20,582 nt of DNA, from positions 1 through 20,582 of the forward strand of contig JAQGDQ010002483.1 of the NCBI GenBank assembly GCA_030141605.1, given 5' to 3'. Position numbers and translations under genes: made by a program. This DNA is from Tubiluchus corallicola (taxonomy: Eukaryota; Priapulida; Priapulimorpha; Priapulimorphida; Tubiluchidae). Shown piece by piece: positions 1 through 7,638 of the stretch. Below the pieces are notes generated by a model. The model ran no database searches. It saw only the letters and a program-made list of their open reading frames with translations, and was not told where the DNA came from. How positions within the stretch are numbered: the stretch's first letter is position 1; the number at the start of each line of letters is the position of its first letter.

Positions 1-1
1 C

Positions 2-85
2 ATAACAAAAGCCTTGGAACATGCGGATGATATAGATATAGGGAATGGTAGCGGCAGTGTTCATCATTTCTATATGCTTGACTAG
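2..85 (+). CDS. C-terminal fragment of an upstream gene, unknown
   Basis: An open frame runs from the window edge to a TAG at 83-85 and gives 27 residues ending in HHFYMLD. It ends 20 bases before the PilZ gene on the same strand, so it is probably the tail of the preceding gene in the same operon. The fragment is too short to assign to a family. Confidence 0.5.
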   Translation: MTKALEHADDIDIGNGSGSVHHFYMLD

Positions 86-105
86 ATAGTTTTGGGTTGT
101 AACGT

Positions 106-684
106 ATGGGTATAGCAGAGCGTATATACGATTTTTTTAGCAAAGAGAGGGAAAAAAGGCACAACCATAGATATCCTGTGTGTGTTGCTATAGTCAGGAA
201 TATCATGTCTAGTGGAAAGGTCCAGTACTCTTACAGCTATCTTTGCCATTCTGTAGATATCAGCGCTACAGGTGTTTTACTGGAACATATGGGGCGCCTT
301 GTCATAAATGATGTGGTAGAGTTGCATTTTTCCAGAAATACTGCAGAAGAAACGGGATGCACCGAATGCATGGATGAGGATATTTTGCGGAATGATCTAT
401 TCCATTTTAAGTTGACTGCAAAGGTTATGCGGAGGAATAACAAGTTTGCAGGTCTCAGATTTGTGGATATTGACGAAGGGGAAATTCAAAAAATCCGCAA
501 ACTGCTCATCAAAAAAGATATTCAATCCCAGCTTGACACTCTTAAGAAGCAACACAAAGACATCATGGGCAATCTGGAAAAGATCCCTAGAGACGACATC
601 ATACAATGTCCTGTGTGTGTTGTGCACATTGATGAGATCGACCAGGGAAATTTGCTTTGTATCCCTGATAATCAAGATCAATGA
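106..684 (+). CDS. PilZ domain protein (probable c-di-GMP receptor)
   Basis: This 192-residue soluble protein has the two signature elements of a c-di-GMP-binding PilZ domain: an RxxxR motif at residues 18-22 (RHNHR) and a DxSxxG motif at 51-56 (DISATG), followed by a beta-rich stretch to about residue 125. The rest, about 130-192, is charged and probably helical, with a CPVC pair near residue 168. PilZ proteins couple c-di-GMP levels to motility or surface behaviour, which fits cheV and FleSR-like genes elsewhere in the window. A second open frame continues past its stop (see 632-964), so the C-terminus given here may be a frameshift product. The PilZ call is firm; the C-terminal end is uncertain. 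Confidence 0.85.
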   Translation: MGIAERIYDFFSKEREKRHNHRYPVCVAIVRNIMSSGKVQYSYSYLCHSVDISATGVLLEHMGRLVINDVVELHFSRNTAEETGCTECMDEDILRNDLFHFKLTAKVMRRNNKFAGLRFVDIDEGEIQKIRKLLIKKDIQSQLDTLKKQHKDIMGNLEKIPRDDIIQCPVCVVHIDEIDQGNLLCIPDNQDQ

Positions 685-964
685 AGTAGGAGCACTTATC
701 CTGGACGACGGATCCTTGAGAGCTTCAAATACAGTCTCCCTAAAGCTTGGAACGGCTGCTTTTGAAAATCATATCTGCGCAGGCACAAACTATAAAGATC
801 TGGTTTTAGCTGCGGTCTATCCATTTTCTATCAATATGAAAGTGCTTAAAACCAGTGGCTCTTTCGCAGTTCTTCAATATTTTAACGAGTCCATGGAAGA
901 AGGGGAAACCTTGGAGTTTATCAGAGCGGTAGAGAATAATAACGAGGCCATCGAGACAAACTGA
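632..964 (+). CDS. Hypothetical protein, or frameshifted C-terminal part of the PilZ gene
   Basis: This frame gives 110 residues from the ATG at 632. It overlaps the last 53 bases of the PilZ gene in another frame. I see no Shine-Dalgarno sequence before this ATG, whereas the region after 684 has even, protein-like composition (alternating hydrophobic and polar residues around ALILDDGSLRAS and a C-terminus rich in Glu and Asn). It matches no family I recognise. It may be an independent gene translated by coupling, or the true C-terminal domain of the PilZ protein separated by a single-base indel between about 600 and 690. Confidence 0.45.
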   Translation: MRSTREICFVSLIIKINEVGALILDDGSLRASNTVSLKLGTAAFENHICAGTNYKDLVLAAVYPFSINMKVLKTSGSFAVLQYFNESMEEGETLEFIRAVENNNEAIETN

Positions 965-977
965 AGATATTAATAAT

Positions 978-994
978 AAGCAAAGATGCTTTTT
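978..994 (+). terminator. Weak candidate terminator after the PilZ region
   Basis: A 5-bp stem (AAGCA/TGCTT) with a 4-base loop runs into a short T tract. It lies 14 bases after the stop at 964. The stem is short, so this is tentative. Confidence 0.35.
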
Positions 995-1103
995 AACACA
1001 TCGTTATCTTTTATAAAAGTCGCGTATCCCTCTGTACACAAGCCTTAAGCCCAATGAATGATTTTGTAATATATAATTAAGACAAATTTAATCTTTGAAG
1101 CCA

Positions 1104-1112
1104 TGCTATAAA
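1104..1112 (+). promoter_or_regulatory. Candidate extended -10 promoter of the acetate transporter gene
   Basis: The sequence TGCTATAAA fits an extended -10 element (TGn before TATAAA) in the A+T-rich leader. No convincing -35 box is visible. It would start a leader of about 105 bases that contains the palindrome at 1144-1157. Confidence 0.3.
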
Positions 1113-1143
1113 TTGTGAAAAAAATATTAAAAAAACAAACAAA

Positions 1144-1157
1144 TCATGTTAACATGA
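1144..1157. promoter_or_regulatory. Perfect 14-bp palindrome, possible operator
   Basis: TCATGTTAACATGA reads the same on both strands and lies 66 bases upstream of the transporter start, downstream of the candidate -10 box. Position and symmetry suit a dimeric repressor. It does not match the FNR/CRP consensus half-sites, and the regulator is unknown. Confidence 0.4.
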
Positions 1158-1223
1158 ACTGTGTTTGCTACTCGTATTGATATTCTGTAGATATGAGCTT
1201 AATTTTTTTTTGGAGGTGTGGCA

Positions 1224-1835
1224 ATGTCGGATAAAAGTAGTGTGAAGATTGTACATGCGGATCCAACTCCGCTGGGGCTTCTTGGTCTTGCTATAGTCAC
1301 TTTTGTGGCTTCGGCTTATAAGTTTGGTATAGTTGAGGGTTTGAGCTTGGTTATTCCATGGGTGATATTTTTGGGGGCTTCTGCTCAATTGATTGCCAGT
1401 CTTATCGATTATAAGCACAATAACATGTTCGGAGCTACGGCTTTTGGAGCTTACGCTCTATTTTGGTTTAGTATGGGCATGGCTTGGATGATTCAGCTAG
1501 GGGTTTTCGGAGAGGCGATGGTAAATGCTGCGGATGTTCAGGCTCTTGGGGTTGCGTTTTTGGGTTATCTTATCTTTAGCATATACATGACTATCGGTTC
1601 AGTCGAGACCAACAAGGTCTTCATGATAATATTTATTGCGATAGATATCTTGCTCTTGAGTTTAGCGCTGTCCGCATTCGGAATTATGACAGGATTTATG
1701 GGGCTGGTCTCCCCTATCTCTGAGCTTGTGGTTTCATTGGTCGGATTTTACGGTTCTGCTGCCTTTTTGTTGAACAAACATTTTGGTTACGTAGTCTTGC
1801 CGATAGGGAAACCCCTTGGGATCTTTAAGAAATAA
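1224..1835 (+). CDS. satP: AceTr-family acetate/succinate transporter (SatP/YaaH-like)
   Basis: This is a 203-residue membrane protein with about six hydrophobic segments. It has the N-terminal DPTPLGLLG, which corresponds to the family signature NPxPLGL, and the family's usual length of about 190-210. AceTr proteins move acetate or succinate, usually with protons or as a channel, across the inner membrane. I chose the ATG at 1224 because GGAGGTG lies five bases upstream; the GTG at 1218 lies inside that ribosome site. The gene stands alone with its own leader and terminator, and the palindrome upstream suggests dedicated control. The Asp in place of Asn in the first signature position is a minor variant. 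Which carboxylate it carries cannot be read from sequence. Confidence 0.88.
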   Translation: MSDKSSVKIVHADPTPLGLLGLAIVTFVASAYKFGIVEGLSLVIPWVIFLGASAQLIASLIDYKHNNMFGATAFGAYALFWFSMGMAWMIQLGVFGEAMVNAADVQALGVAFLGYLIFSIYMTIGSVETNKVFMIIFIAIDILLLSLALSAFGIMTGFMGLVSPISELVVSLVGFYGSAAFLLNKHFGYVVLPIGKPLGIFKK

Positions 1836-1853
1836 GCCACAAAGCCATTGTGG

Positions 1854-1888
1854 TATGTCTCGGTTTAGTAGCCAGAGACATAATTTTT
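1854..1888 (+). terminator. Rho-independent terminator of the acetate transporter gene
   Basis: An 8-bp perfect stem (TATGTCTC/GAGACATA) with a 13-base loop is followed by TTTTT. A smaller hairpin (CCACAA/TTGTGG, 1837-1853) sits just before it, directly after the stop codon. Confidence 0.75.
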
Positions 1889-1899
1889 GAGTAAATGAA

Positions 1900-1941
1900 G
1901 CCGATTGCAGAACACCTTAAGAGAGGGTGTCTGTAATCGGC
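1900..1941. terminator. Long stem-loop between convergent genes, possible glyS terminator
   Basis: A stem of about 16 bp starting GCCGATT and ending AATCGGC, with one G-T pair and one bulged A, encloses a 9-base loop. It starts 11 bases past the glyS stop on the minus strand. Neither flank has a strong T run, so it may act as a 3' stabilising hairpin rather than a classic terminator. Confidence 0.5.
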
Positions 1942-1952
1942 CTAATATAAAA

Positions 1953-4032
1953 CTAGCTGAGTTTGTCTAAGTCTCCCACTTTTGCAAAGATGTCTCTCAA
2001 ATCTCTTAGAAGCCTGAGCCTGTTATTTTTGACCTTGTCGTCCTCCACGTTGACCATGACATTGTCAAAAAAGTCATCAATCACTGGGGCAAACTTCTGT
2101 AATACCCCGATTATTTGTAGATATTCTCCGTATTCATACGAATAATCTATGTGACTTGCAAACTTCTTTATCGACTTGTGCAAAGTTTCTTCCTGCTCTG
2201 TTTCGAACAAATTCTTATTGAGAGGAGGCAGCTCTTTGCCGTCACCCTTTAGGATGTTGTTAATCCGTTTGAAACTTGCGCACACTGTCTGAAATTCTTT
2301 TTTGTCTCTTTCTGCGTTAAGAGCAACAGAAACCTTTGTCGTGGTGGATATGTCCTTAATATCTTTACATACAGCCTCAAAGACATCCGAAGGAATGTGC
2401 TTTGGAACCATTATCTGTTTAAACCTTTCAGTGATAAATTTGACTACTTTGCTTTTTGTCTCTTTGGGATCGAACTTTATTTCGTCATAATTTTCCAAAG
2501 AAAATTCTATGAGCTCTTCAAGGTCTAACCCGTAGTCCTTTTGCTTTATTATCTGGATAATGCCGATGGCGTTTCGCCTCAAGCCCAACTGATCTTCACT
2601 CCCTGTTGGGATAAGCCCGACGGCAAAGCAGCCGGCTATTGTATCAAGCTTGTCTGCAATTGAGATAAATGCTCCCTCATCCCCTTGTGGAACATCGTCA
2701 TTTGCATGCTTAGGAAGATAATGTTCAAATATAGCATTCGCGACTACTTGATCATATCCCTGTTTCAGGGCGTACTCTCTACCCATGACTCCTTGGAGTT
2801 CTGGAAACTCATATACCATTTCACACATAAGATCCGCTTTTGCAAGATATGCAGCCTCTTTCGTTATCTCTTCCTTTTGCGGGGCAATCTTGCTGGCGAT
2901 GAAGCCCGCAAGAGCTTGGTTTCTGATCACTTTTTGGTAGCTTGTTCCGAGCTCTTTCTGAAAAGTCACCCTTTTTAGTTCATTAACTCTCTCCTTTAGG
3001 GGGACCTTAAGGTCATTTTCATAGAAAAATAGAGCATCGTTAAGCCTTGCAAGGAGAACTTTTTCTGGCTGTGATATTTCTGTGGGGATCTAACTCCATA
3101 TTTGCGATGCCCACAAAGCGATTTATGACGTTATCATCTTTGTCCATCGTTGCAAAATATTTTTGATGAGTCTTCATCGTCGTAGTGAGTACTTCACCCG
3201 GCAGAGTTAGATATTTTTTGTCAAAAGTACCTAAGGTAGCATGGGGGTATTCCACCAGATTGGTTACCGTGTCCAAAAGATCATCGTTGAAATCCACGCG
3301 GAAAACCTTATATTCGAGCAGGGATTCAAACTCTTCCAAAAACAGGGTCTGTATCTTTTCCGTGATGAGATCTTTCCTCTCGTCAAAAGATATGATGACA
3401 TAGTTTTCCTCGAGCTGTCTTTTGTATTCATCGAAATTTTTGACCTTAATATCCTTCTTGCCCAGAAATCTGTGCCCGTACGTTGTGTTGGTACTCTTTA
3501 TTCCGTCTATCTCAAAGTCCAAAACCTCTTCATCAAGCACAGACAAAAAGTTATGTATCGGTCTTGCAAATCTCAAAGATTTATCGCTCCATCTCATCGA
3601 TTTTGCAAACCTGAAGCTGTTGATAACCGAAACCGCAATGTCTGGCAACAGCTTCTTAGTGCTTTGTCCTTCAATCTTTTTCACGCCCAGGAGATACTCT
3701 CCCCTTTCTGTGTTGACCTTCTTAACATTCTCAAGGGGGATGCCTTTTGAGGAAGCAAACTTTTTCCCTATATCGTTTATTTCACCCGTTGCATCGCATG
3801 CAATCTTGGTAGGGGGGCCTTGTATCTTTTCAAGCCTGTCCTCTCCCTTTTTGCTTAAGCCCTCTATGTTTACCCAAATTCTTCTCGGTGTAGCTCCGCT
3901 GTCCAGTGAAGAATACCTAATGTTGTGTTCTGACAGATTGTCAGCAAACATCTTCTTTATATGATCCGCACTACCATTGATATATTGTGCTGGCAGCTCT
4001 TCACATCCTATTTCTAACAAATAACAAGACAT
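1953..4032 (-). pseudogene. glyS: Glycyl-tRNA synthetase beta subunit, reading frame broken
   Basis: GlyS binds tRNA-Gly and partners the catalytic GlyQ in the tetrameric bacterial enzyme. The N-terminal half (LLEIGCEELPA start, SMRWSDKSLRFARPIHNF, PGEVLTTTMKTHQKYF) and the C-terminal half (HD-like region, ending in DIFAKVGDLDKL) are both clearly GlyS, and their joined length of about 690 residues is normal. The frame changes near 3066: the first half ends in ITA followed by out-of-frame residues, while the other frame resumes with EKVLLARLNDALFFYE. The family has Gly-Asn before EKV, and both residues are missing, which fits a net loss of five bases. The start is the ATG at 4032, with AGGTG six bases upstream. 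No glyQ is adjacent. Either this is an assembly error or the gene is inactive and another glycyl-tRNA synthetase serves the cell. Confidence 0.85.
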
Positions 4033-4041
4033 AACTTTCAC

Positions 4042-4620
4042 CTAAAATTTCCATTATTTAAGAAAAACAACATTCACCCACAGGTGACAATGATACTAAA
4101 AAAAAGCAGATGTCTCAAGGCTTCCATCAAGAAACCTTCGCGTCTTCGTATGATAAAGACACAATGCATCAGCCATCGCTTATCAGCTTTTTAGCATTAT
4201 CCACGCCTATTATGCCCCAAGAAATTCGTTTGATTTTGAAATAGATGTGCGACTCATTAGCCGGTGTACGATTTACTACACAGCGACACCCCAAACTAGA
4301 GATACCGCAAACATCGCCAAAGCTCGTCTCAGTATTCGTCGAGGACTCACCAATAACACACAGATAGCGTCCTATCGTGCATTCCAAGCAAAACCCGCAG
4401 AGACTTTTCGCCCCATCTAGCGTCAGCTAGACACCAACTAGAAAACGATCAGCCCCAGTACACCATTCGAGAGGTTGTAGTCCAAACATACTTTTTCGCA
4501 TCCATACGAATTTTTTGTTCTCCATAACTTATGTTTATTCAAACAACACCAACTTTAGTGGGTAAATAGTATTTTATCATTAAATTCATATTTATCAATA
4601 AGTTGCAGCTTTTTTTTAAA
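4042..4620. other. 579-base stretch without a recognised gene
   Basis: It lies between the glyS start and the thiS stop, where glyQ would often be found; I see no GlyQ motif on either strand. It holds a small 6-bp hairpin (TCTAGC/GCTAGA, 4416-4431), a 5-bp inverted repeat just upstream of glyS (TCACC/GGTGA near 4077), and one unassigned 72-codon frame described separately. The minus strand is partly open in several frames between 4170 and 4430, as in decayed coding DNA or a dispersed repeat. Confidence 0.5.
4169..4387 (-). CDS. Small unassigned ORF, doubtful
   Basis: 72 codons with five Cys residues and a C-terminus IGVDNAKKLISDG. I see no good ribosome site and recognise no family. The same frame stays open upstream of the ATG (GAKSLCGFCLEC), so it could be part of an older, decayed gene. 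I list it only because nothing else explains this stretch. Confidence 0.15.
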   Translation of the reverse strand: MECTIGRYLCVIGESSTNTETSFGDVCGISSLGCRCVVNRTPANESHIYFKIKRISWGIIGVDNAKKLISDG

Positions 4621-4821
4621 TCAGCCGCCACCTACAAAGGCAATGATTTCTATAGAATCTCCTTCCTGGATGATAATTTCATCTATCTTGTTGATATCAA
4701 TAACTTTTTTGTTAAATTCTATTACCAGATGATTTTTGTCCAAATTGGTTTCGAGTACGATCTGCTCCAATGTTGTATTTTTTGCGAACGTTTGTTCTTT
4801 TCCGTTCAACGTTATAGTCAT
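4621..4821 (-). CDS. thiS: Sulfur carrier protein ThiS
   Basis: A 66-residue ubiquitin-fold protein ending in GGG, the C-terminal diglycine needed for adenylation and thiocarboxylate formation. It starts MTITLNGKE and has the family's usual length of about 65. As a thiocarboxylate it donates sulfur to the thiazole ring in thiamine synthesis. A strong ribosome site (GGAGAGAGGA) precedes the ATG. It lies 19 bases after the stop of the thiF-like gene, so the two form an operon. The thiazole synthase gene thiG and the tyrosine lyase gene thiH are not in the window, so they must be elsewhere if the route is complete. Confidence 0.88.
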   Translation of the reverse strand: MTITLNGKEQTFAKNTTLEQIVLETNLDKNHLVIEFNKKVIDINKIDEIIIQEGDSIEIIAFVGGG

Positions 4822-4840
4822 TCCTCTCTCCTTTTCTGTT

Positions 4841-5638
4841 TTAAATACCTAGTATGTATCTTATGGCGTTATTTGCTTGCATTGCAGCGCATGCGCTTAC
4901 CCTTGAAGCCATTAGTCCTTCAGTGATGCATGCAGCACTCTTAAAATCTCCCACAATCATTCCATTTGCTCCTACCTTCTTCTCTTTAAATAGCAAGGTG
5001 CTGTGAAGACCTGCCATTCCTGAAGCTCCTATTATGTAGCTGTCGCTGAGTTCTCGTATTGCAGTGCGAAAGAATGCGGCTTTATTTTTTGCTCTGTCCA
5101 TGGCTTCAAGCACAACATCATATCCCTGAAATATATCCTTTACGTTGGAAGGAGACACGTAGACGGATGCTGTTTCATATCGATTATACGGATTTATGTC
5201 ATTCAGTATGCTTTTGAGGGCATCGGTTTTTTTCATGCCTATATGCTTTATGAAATAGTGCTGCCTGTTTAGGTTTGACGGCTCAACGACGTCATGATCC
5301 ACCAGAAGCATTTTGCCAACTCCCATTCTTGCAAATATAACAGCTGCGTTTGAGCCCAAACCTCCAAGTCCGGCAATTGCTACAGATGCGTTTTTGAGTT
5401 TTTCATGCACTCCAGGGCTATTGCGTGCCATGAGAAGATATTCTAGCTCATCTTCATGAGGTACCTCACCCCGTTTGATGAAGGCAACGTTGCTTTTATC
5501 GGATAAGACCATATCTTCCGTCACAATAAATCCGTCAACTATCAATATATCGGCATCAGGCTTGAATGAGTTCTTTAGTTCAAAGAGGGTTGTATTGTCC
5601 GCCACGGTGATCTTTTTTTCATTAACTGTTATTTCCAT
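4841..5638 (-). CDS. thiF: ThiF-family adenylyltransferase with an N-terminal ThiS-like domain
   Basis: This E1-like enzyme adenylates the C-terminal glycine of ThiS. Numbering from the ATG at 5638, residues 1-60 form a ubiquitin-like domain (MEITVNEKK) that lacks a terminal GG because it is fused to the enzyme. Residues about 65-265 form the catalytic domain: nucleotide-binding GLGGLGSN at 90-97, metal/ATP motif VDHDVVEPSNLNRQ at 113-126, and EAMDRAKNK at about 178-186, typical of the shorter second ThiF family. The two CxxC zinc pairs of E. coli ThiF are absent. An upstream TTG at 5641 is a less likely start. The fused domain may regulate the enzyme or mark the partner; it cannot itself be a normal carrier. 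Confidence 0.85.
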   Translation of the reverse strand: MEITVNEKKITVADNTTLFELKNSFKPDADILIVDGFIVTEDMVLSDKSNVAFIKRGEVPHEDELEYLLMARNSPGVHEKLKNASVAIAGLGGLGSNAAVIFARMGVGKMLLVDHDVVEPSNLNRQHYFIKHIGMKKTDALKSILNDINPYNRYETASVYVSPSNVKDIFQGYDVVLEAMDRAKNKAAFFRTAIRELSDSYIIGASGMAGLHSTLLFKEKKVGANGMIVGDFKSAACITEGLMASRVSACAAMQANNAIRYILGI

Positions 5639-5719
5639 CAAAAAAACCTACTAATATTATCTATGCTGTACTCCCCGCATTATACAGTGTAATATGATCG
5701 ACATATAGTTAAAAAAAGA

Positions 5720-5748
5720 TTGACTACTTATCTAGATATTGATATATA
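5720..5748 (+). promoter_or_regulatory. Sigma-70-type promoter of the tRNA-Asn gene
   Basis: TTGACT at 5720-5725 and TATATA at 5743-5748 are separated by 17 bases, close to consensus. Transcription would start about 10-13 bases before the mature tRNA. The same 130-base gap must also hold the minus-strand promoter for thiF. Confidence 0.7.
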
Positions 5749-5767
5749 CATGTTTCTTGTGAAGTCT

Positions 5768-5840
5768 TCCCCGGTAGCTCAATCGGCAGAGCGGGTGGCT
5801 GTTAACCACTAGGTTGGCGGTTCAAGTCCGTCCCGGGGAG
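5768..5840 (+). tRNA. tRNA-Asn (anticodon GTT)
   Basis: All arms fold: acceptor TCCCCGG/CCGGGGA, D arm from 5777, anticodon stem GGTGG/CCACT with loop CTGTTAA (anticodon 5801-5803), and T arm GGCGG/CCGTC with loop TTCAAGT. The discriminator base is G. The 3' CCA is not encoded. Confidence 0.97.
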
Positions 5841-5846
5841 TTTGGA

Positions 5847-5884
5847 TAGACTGAGAGGATAATCTCCTTTCAGTCTATTTTTTT
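5847..5884 (+). terminator. Rho-independent terminator of tRNA-Asn
   Basis: TAGACTGA...TCAGTCTA with an inner GAGGA/TCTCC segment forms a strong stem and is followed by seven T. The right arm also contains, on the minus strand, the stop codon of the recombinase remnant at 5870-6243, so terminator and recombinase end overlap. Confidence 0.85.
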
Positions 5885-6243
5885 GCCCTTTTCTGCTTCA
5901 AACATGCACTTAGCCTTCAAAATATCATAGAAGGAGTGCGGCTCTTTCCATAGGATCTGCGCCGTCTCACCGTGGATTACAGTGCCTTCCGCCATTTAGG
6001 TGAAGTAACTTTGTCTTTTCCTCATAAGAAGCGCTCAGGAAGCTTATAGGGTTATCTAGTAGCTCATCTATCAGGTCGCACATTTCATAGATGATCTGAT
6101 CATAATCCCTGTATGTCAGTTTAAGGCGCTTTGAAAGGATTGTATGCTCAGCAGAGTCAGGGCTGTATCGCATATCACGGACGACGACATCAAGCAATTC
6201 AAAGACTTTACTCTCTGGAAGATAGGCTGAGTAGACGATTCTC
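5870..6243 (-). pseudogene. Serine recombinase C-terminal remnant (copy A)
   Basis: The reading frame from about 6243 gives YSAYLPESKVFELLDV and continues through a helical region. It then needs a one-base shift near 6000 to continue as MAEGTVIHGETAQILWKEP and end in EAEKGKKID at the TGA at 5870-5872. This is the segment after the zinc ribbon and the C-terminal tail of a large serine recombinase. The catalytic domain and zinc ribbon are missing: the upstream side is cut off a few bases after the stop of the HEPN gene at 6258. The segment around ESKVFE is about 85% identical in DNA to copy B at 8619-8686, in opposite orientation. Confidence 0.7.
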
Positions 6244-6257
6244 TAACCCTGTAAGCA

Positions 6258-7614
6258 CTATGCGTATTTAATCATATCAATCTTTGATAAGAACTCATCT
6301 TTCGTTTCAAATCGATCCATATTCCTTATGATCGTTTTAAATACAGACCAACTAATATAGAAGAACTCTCTAATTATATTCATATCACTATTAGTAGGTT
6401 TTCCATGGTGAATGAATTTTGATCTTATATGATAGATATTCTTTATCTTTTTTGAGATAGATTGTCTGTCTTCAGCATTTTTTGCTATCAAAAAGGCAAT
6501 ACGATCTGAAAGGTTTTGTTGAATTGGCTCGGTTTCATTTTTTAGTAATATAGATTCAAGTGCTATTAGTATATACATCAGCTTATCAGAGATATCACGT
6601 TTAAGCGTATGTCTTGAATATATAAGAGTTGAGTTGAGAATATCATCCTGAAACTTGTTTCTTTTATCTATAGTTAACAAAAGATCGAAGTTTATATTTT
6701 CTTCCCGCTCTAAGAAATGGATTGTTTCTTCAGATATAGTCCAACAAAGCCCTTTGTCTCTTATGGCTTCAGTCATTACGAAATCTGTTCTTTCATCAAC
6801 ATCAGTAAGAATTAGATACTTTTCACTTTCATAACTCTTCCAACCGTATTCATATGCGCCTACAATCAGTCCAGGGTTAAGATTGGCAGGTGCAAACAAT
6901 CTTAATAAAGAAATAGCATTTGAGACCTCATCAAACGCAATCTCCTTTGCTTTTACCGGTTCAGCTTCCAGTTTTAAAACGCCAGCCATAAATCCTTGAA
7001 ACTCTTCTCTCACCATTAGAATGAACACATCCCTATCTTTGTTATTCTGATTTTGACCATTCGTTTCATCCTTTGGAAGGAACCATTGGGTAATGGTATT
7101 TTCTGTAATTGTTTTAAAATCCACATTGCCAAATCTAAAATCTCGTTGTGTTGAAGTGAACGGTATCGGAACCCAGACTTCACGAACACGGATAGATTCC
7201 TCAGCTTTAGTTATCATAAATTGGATGAACTCATCTGTTGTTTCTTGGTTCCTACAAAGACTTAACCACTCGCACAAAGTGTTCTGAATAAAAGTATCGG
7301 ATAGATATCTTTTTGTATCTTTTAGCGATGCTATCTTTTGAGAAAGGTCTCTTAAGATAACGAAACCCTTTTCGTCCAATATTGACATGCCCTCTTTTTC
7401 AGAAGTTACGAGACAAACATTCTCTCCTATGTGATTCACTAAATAACGATGACGGGATGTATTCAGCAAATCCTTTTCCGTAAGCGTCTACAGATGCATA
7501 ATGCTCTGTCTGAGTACGATTCTGCTCTGGTGGCACATAAGGCGTGAATAAATCAATTAGTGATTTTGCTTTTTGATTGTAGTTTGATATTGCATCTTTA
7601 TGGAGTGATATCAT
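6258..7614 (-). pseudogene. HEPN-domain protein (Apea-like), one frameshift near its N-terminus
   Basis: A start ATG at 7614 with AAGG eight bases upstream gives 43 residues (MISLHKDAISNYNQ...) before a one-base shift near 7485 into a 400-codon frame that ends at 6258; joined length would be about 450. The C-terminal ~110 residues are helical and contain RSKFIH, the RX4H motif of HEPN ribonucleases, in the setting typical of Apea-like HEPN domains. The middle (VWVPIPFTSTQRDFRFGNV) is beta-rich and unassigned. HEPN proteins of this kind are usually RNA-cutting effectors of antiphage or toxin systems; that role is inferred. The gene starts 24 bases after the broken nuclease gene and was probably one operon with it. 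A shorter protein from a TTG at 7469 would keep the whole HEPN domain. Confidence 0.65.
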
Positions 7615-7638
7615 GCTGGTACCTTAAAAAAGTATTCT

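Noticed and set aside
3060-3067. Programmed frameshift at the A-rich run in glyS
   Set aside because: There are only five A, no slippery heptamer in the right phase, and the needed shift is +1; the missing conserved Gly-Asn argues for a deletion instead.
3241-3964. Two long plus-strand frames (169 and 180 codons)
   Set aside because: They are antisense to well-conserved GlyS coding sequence.
5816-5840. Possible att site at the tRNA-Asn 3' end
   Set aside because: I found no second copy of the tRNA 3' end at the other side of the island, and serine recombinases usually do not need one.
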